The notes under the pieces are model-generated. The model was not told where the DNA came from, did not search any database, and saw only the letters and a list, made by a program, of their open reading frames with translations. The position numbers and the translations under genes are program-made. From positions 1 through 8,807 of the forward strand of contig DLYX01000531.1 of NCBI GenBank assembly GCA_003447545.1: DNA of 8,807 nucleotides, given 5' to 3'. How positions within the stretch are numbered: the first letter of the stretch is position 1; the number at the start of each line of letters is the position of its first letter. The stretch comes from Deltaproteobacteria bacterium. GTDB taxonomy: Bacteria; Desulfobacterota; Binatia; UBA12015. This document shows, piece by piece, positions 5,907 to 8,807 of the stretch.

Positions 5907-6921
5907 GATAGGCCTCCCGGTAGAGGTCGTAGGCATCCTTGAAGGCACCGGCTGAGGCTTTGCGATCTGCTTCGTCGAGGTGGTCGTAGATGCGCGGCGA
6001 AACAATGTACCCTGCCGCCGCTGTCTCGTTGATTGCGTTCCGCACCAGAGAGGCGATCGTCTCGAGCCTGCCCCCGGATGACTCCGGGAGGTAGAGCACC
6101 GCGGTGCGAGTGCCTCCCCAGACCTGCAGGGCACTTTCTGTCTGGAGTTCGATCAGAAGGTCGAGGTCCTCGGTCAATGCATCGAGCTCGTCTCGCAGGT
6201 AGGCCAGCCGGGCGTAGTTCGCATTAATGAGGCCGTCCTTTTGGCAGCCAAGCCAGTTTTCCTGCAATTCGGCCAGTAGCTCTGTCGGCAGGACTTGCAA
6301 GGTTTCAAGGGTGCTGCAGGCTTCGATGCAATTGGCGGCCCGAGGCCATCGAATTACCGCGACCGGTTCGCCCAATTCGATATGCCCGGACCCCTCCGTG
6401 TAGTCGGGTGTCTCATCGGAGTGGCACCATGCATGCACCTGCAACTGAACGGATTCCACGCCGAGCTCTCGCACCTGTGGTCGCTGGCAGTACATCTCGA
6501 GCAGAGCCAGAGACTCCGCAAAGCCCGCGAGCGCATCCAGTTCGCGACGGGCCTCTATCCAGTTCCCATTGCTTGCGTTGGCCAGGACGCATTCGGCTTC
6601 GGGCCACGCCTCGCCTTTGCTCCGAGGGGCCTGAGGCGGCTCCCGAGGTGGAAGGTCGCGCAGGGCTTTGAGTCTTCGCAGAACTCCCGGATAAACGGCC
6701 CGCGCTTCCGGCGACAGAATCGCCTCATCGGACCCGGGTAGGCAGGGCGTTACCTGCCCCAGGGCGAGTCCTGTCTCGGTGAAGTCCTCGGATCTCATTT
6801 TCTCTCCAGCCTCGACCAGACCGGAGGCGACCTCCTGTACGAAGGAGGCCCAGTCTTGCGCTGGTTCCGCCTCGGCCCGGCCATCGAGAAGAAGGAGGGA
6901 AAACAGGACAAAAACGAGCAT
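5869..6921 (-). CDS. Exported paralog 1 (subtype A), full-length, unknown function
   Basis: First gene of the operon and the only intact full-length member: 350 residues from ATG 6921. A longer in-frame start at 7020 exists, but AAGGAGG lies 5 bases before 6921 and the signal peptide (LVFVLFSLLLL, cleavage near AEA-EP, residue 18) starts there; its n-region is unusually poor in basic residues. N-terminal module about 19-95, a Pro-rich linker (91-100), core from WPEAEC (106-111), cysteines 145, 166, 198, 202 and 226, NYARL 235-239, GG-x7-YLPESSGG (269-284), AGYIVSP 303-309 and a C-terminal TPR-like hairpin (about 315-342, YREAYREAT). The next gene starts inside its last 38 bases. Predicted periplasmic or secreted; no known domain recognised, so no function is proposed. 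Confidence 0.85.
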   Translation of the reverse strand: MLVFVLFSLLLLDGRAEAEPAQDWASFVQEVASGLVEAGEKMRSEDFTETGLALGQVTPCLPGSDEAILSPEARAVYPGVLRRLKALRDLPPREPPQAPRSKGEAWPEAECVLANASNGNWIEARRELDALAGFAESLALLEMYCQRPQVRELGVESVQLQVHAWCHSDETPDYTEGSGHIELGEPVAVIRWPRAANCIEACSTLETLQVLPTELLAELQENWLGCQKDGLINANYARLAYLRDELDALTEDLDLLIELQTESALQVWGGTRTAVLYLPESSGGRLETIASLVRNAINETAAAGYIVSPRIYDHLDEADRKASAGAFKDAYDLYREAYREATAGSQRRLR

Positions 6922-7335
6922 CAGAGCCTCCTTGTTCCCCGATGGATTCTTTCCGGTCAACCCACAAACATTATCGAAAAACCCTACCGGCGGAGGGGTT
7001 TTGTAACGAAACAGGGCCACCTCGGCCGGCCCATACCAGCGGGCTTTTTGGGAAACGACGACGAATACAAATCGGTGTCTCCAAACGCTGCGTTGCCCCG
7101 ATGACCAAGCGGGCTGGCGCGGCGTTTGTGCGTCAGGGCGGACGGTAGAGGTCGAGATGGACCCGCGCCCGGGATCGCAGTTTTGATTAAAATCTCGAGC
7201 CGGGGATCAATCTCCTGCACATCTATTTCGGATCTTGTCACACACCGAAACCCCTGCCGGTACTGGGGAAGATGGCAGATGTTTGCACCCCCATGCACCC
7301 TCCAGCCCCCTCTGGCCCAAGCCCCCGGAAACCTG
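6922..7335. other. 414-base intergenic region before the paralog operon
   Basis: Nothing here reads as a gene on either strand: the open frames are extensions of, or antisense to, neighbouring genes and lack ribosome sites. It holds the hairpin at 6978-7002, a TTTTGATTAAAA short palindrome near 7182-7193, and must contain the leader of the paralog operon if that has its own promoter. On the minus strand TTGACC (near 6950) could be a -35 box, but no acceptable -10 follows at the right spacing. Confidence 0.4.
6978..7002 (-). terminator. Possible intrinsic terminator of the CoA-transferase transcript
   Basis: On the minus strand AAAACCCCT and AGGGTTTT form an 8-bp stem with one bulged C around an 8-base loop, ending in TTTTT then CG. 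Stem and T-run overlap, so it is weaker than the hairpin at 1-31. It lies about 330 bases past the CoA-transferase stop and 56 bases before the start at 6921, so it could instead act as a leader hairpin of the paralog operon. Confidence 0.4.
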
Positions 7336-8544
7336 TCAGGAGATGACGTTCTTCTCTTTCCATGCAGCGATCTCATCCCAGCTGCACCCAAGGTCCACCA
7401 GAGTGAGTTCCGTATCGGCACCGACCTCGGGAGCCGCATTCCGGATCTCGACGGGCTCGCCACCGAACTGCACGGGGCTCGAGGTGAGCCGGATCTCCCC
7501 GTATTCGGGATGGTCGACGGGCAGGATGTATTGGTTGGCGGCTACTTGCGGGTCCTCCGCGACTTCGAGTGGGGATTGAACCGCGCCGAAGATACAATCC
7601 GTAGGCTGCAGCGCTGCCATCCAGACCGCTCGGTCCCGGGTGCGAAAATGTTCGGTCAAGGTGGTGTGCAGCTCAAGGCTGGCGGCCGCTCGTTTCTCCG
7701 GAGTGTCATAGCGCTCGTCCTCGAGAATATGCCCGAGTTCAATCGCGTCGAGGAACTGGGGCCAGAATTTTTCCGCTTGCAGCATCATGATTTGCAGGTG
7801 TTTTCCGTCGGCGCATTCGTAGGGTGCGACCAGCGGGTTGGGCGCGCCCAGCAAGTTGCCTTTGGGTAACTCGGCGCCATAAAGCATCGAGGCCACCATA
7901 TCGGGGGAAAGCATCCAGCAGGCCTGTCCGAGCAGCGATACATCGACTTCGACGGCTTCCCCGGTGCGTTCTCGGTGGAAGAGCGCGCTGGCGATCCCGC
8001 CGGCGATAAACATCCCACCAGTGAAATCTCCGAAGGCGGGTCGCTGCATGACGAAGGGCTCACCGGGCGTCGTCATGGAAGCCGCCGGACCGCCCCGCAT
8101 CCAGAAGGAGAGGCCGTCATAGCCGCCGCGTCTGGAGTCAGGCCCCTTGGGCCCATAGCCGGTGCCCTTGGCGTAGATGACCTTGGGGTTCACCTTGCGG
8201 ATATCCTCGAAGGTGATGCCGAAGCGTTCCCGAGCATCGGGAAGCATGCTGGTAATGAAGACATCGGCTTTCTCGACCAGTCGGTAGAGGATCTCTCGAC
8301 CGGTTTCAGTCGAGATGTCGATCCCGACACTTTTTTTATTGCGAAACTGTTGCTCGACGAAGAAGTTGGCGCCGGCCGCGCCCGGAACGATGCCCGAACT
8401 GATCAGGCCGCGGATACCGTCACCGTGCTCCGGGTGTTCGATTTTGAGAACCTCCGCGCCCCAATCGGCAAGCACGGTGGCGGCCGCAGGAACAAACGTC
8501 CACTCGGCCACCTCGATTACACGAATCCCCTGCATCGTCTGCAT
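7336..8544 (-). CDS. CaiB/BaiF (class III) CoA-transferase family protein
   Basis: 402 residues, the usual size of family III CoA-transferases, which move CoA between carboxylic acids through an aspartyl-CoA thioester and form interlocked dimers in the cytosol. Visible family features: the N-terminal GIRVIEVAEWTFVPAA-x-x-LADWGAEVLKIE (6-36), the CoA-contact block FRNKKSVGIDI (67-77), DVFITSMLPDARERFGI (94-110), the GPKGP segment (131-135), and the catalytic aspartate D173 in RPAFGDFTGG. The ATG at 8544 has AGGAG 5 bases upstream, overlapping the previous gene's stop; an in-frame extension to 8661 lies inside the acyl-CoA dehydrogenase and is not real. Co-transcription with an acyl-CoA dehydrogenase points to activation and oxidation of a carboxylic acid; the substrate is unknown. 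Confidence 0.95.
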   Translation of the reverse strand: MQTMQGIRVIEVAEWTFVPAAATVLADWGAEVLKIEHPEHGDGIRGLISSGIVPGAAGANFFVEQQFRNKKSVGIDISTETGREILYRLVEKADVFITSMLPDARERFGITFEDIRKVNPKVIYAKGTGYGPKGPDSRRGGYDGLSFWMRGGPAASMTTPGEPFVMQRPAFGDFTGGMFIAGGIASALFHRERTGEAVEVDVSLLGQACWMLSPDMVASMLYGAELPKGNLLGAPNPLVAPYECADGKHLQIMMLQAEKFWPQFLDAIELGHILEDERYDTPEKRAAASLELHTTLTEHFRTRDRAVWMAALQPTDCIFGAVQSPLEVAEDPQVAANQYILPVDHPEYGEIRLTSSPVQFGGEPVEIRNAAPEVGADTELTLVDLGCSWDEIAAWKEKNVIS

Positions 8545-8552
8545 AGTGTCTC

Positions 8553-8807
8553 CTAGTCTTTGGGCAGCCCCAGAATTCTTTCGCTGATGATATTTTTCTG
8601 GATATTGGGGGTGCCGCCGCCAATCACCACTTCCGGCCAGTTCAGTGCCTGGAATGGCCACCGTCCGCCGTCAGGTGCGGCCTCGGAGCGTGGAAAATAC
8701 CCACTGGCCGCGCCGAGCAGCTCGAGTGCGAAGTCTCCCATCTCAACCTCCAACTCGGCACGGTGCAATTTGTTGACCGAGGTTTCGCTGGAGAGCTTTT
8801 CTCCCTT
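8553..8807 (-). CDS. Acyl-CoA dehydrogenase, C-terminal end (partial)
   Basis: 84 residues of the C-terminus; the gene continues beyond the right edge. The end NWPEVVIGGGTPNIQKNIIS followed by ERILGLPKD is the family signature: the G-G-T-x-x-I-Q-x-N-I-I-x-E-R-x-L-G-L-P block that contacts FAD of the partner subunit at the tetramer interface. These flavoenzymes form the alpha,beta double bond of acyl-CoA esters and pass electrons to ETF. The catalytic glutamate region is outside the window, so substrate class cannot be judged. Its TAG lies 8 bases before the CoA-transferase start, indicating one transcript. Confidence 0.93.
   Translation of the reverse strand, partial: KGEKLSSETSVNKLHRAELEVEMGDFALELLGAASGYFPRSEAAPDGGRWPFQALNWPEVVIGGGTPNIQKNIISERILGLPKD

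Noticed and set aside
5907..6134. Upstream in-frame extension of the N-terminal piece of paralog 2
   Set aside because: It lies inside the 350-residue paralog in another frame, is Arg/Ser-rich, and the GTG at 5906 has a good ribosome site and starts a signal peptide.
6984..7463. Minus-strand 159-codon open frame in the intergenic region
   Set aside because: Begins inside the CoA-transferase in another frame, has no ribosome site and no family likeness; a short stretch (EIDVQEIDPRLEILIKTA) looks protein-like but is not enough.
7126..7869. Plus-strand 247-codon open frame
   Set aside because: Mostly antisense to the CoA-transferase C-terminus; no recognisable motif or credible start.
7975..8556. 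Plus-strand 193-codon open frame
   Set aside because: Fully antisense to the CoA-transferase, whose family motifs are clear; no ribosome site, typical GC-rich shadow.
1..8807. CRISPR array, tRNA/rRNA genes, insertion sequence ends
   Set aside because: No regularly spaced repeats, no tRNA-like cloverleaf or rRNA segment, no transposase and no terminal inverted repeats with target duplication were seen.

Overview
This GC-rich window looks like a chromosomal piece of an unidentified bacterium. The mix of a CaiB/BaiF CoA-transferase, an acyl-CoA dehydrogenase, a short-chain dehydrogenase and a COQ4-like protein fits an environmental Gram-negative with acyl-CoA metabolism (for example a former 'Deltaproteobacteria' lineage). 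This placement is inference; no marker gene is present.

Layout. 1-576: a strong intrinsic terminator reading leftward (1-31), then what looks like the decayed start of a minus-strand acyltransferase-3 gene. 577-1581 (+): a two-part protein whose C-terminal half carries the complete HDxxH-x11-E metal site of the COQ4 family. 1783-2601 (+): a classical NAD(P)-dependent short-chain dehydrogenase with a GTG start. It converges on a four-gene minus-strand operon filling 2641-6921. 6922-7335: a 414-base gap with a terminator-like hairpin. 7336-8544 (-): a CaiB/BaiF CoA-transferase, 8 bases behind the C-terminal end of an acyl-CoA dehydrogenase (8553-8807) that runs off the window.

The notable part is the minus-strand operon. 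Its four genes are diverged paralogs of one exported protein family that I cannot match to any named family. The shared core begins at WPxxxC, carries five aligned cysteines, a GG-x(6/7)-YLP block and a C-terminal TPR-like helical hairpin. Three of the four also have a roughly 90-residue N-terminal module after the signal peptide. The genes are coupled by 4-base or 38-base overlaps. Sequence similarity suggests two subtypes in the order A-B-A-B, as if a two-gene unit had duplicated. Both A genes (5869-6921 and 3804-4685) are intact. Both B genes are interrupted between the N-terminal module and the core, one by an in-frame TAA (3535-3537) and one by a +1 frame change near a five-base A/T run (5564-5568). 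Independent decay or sequence error is the plain reading. A split or recoded arrangement of the B subtype is the more exciting alternative.
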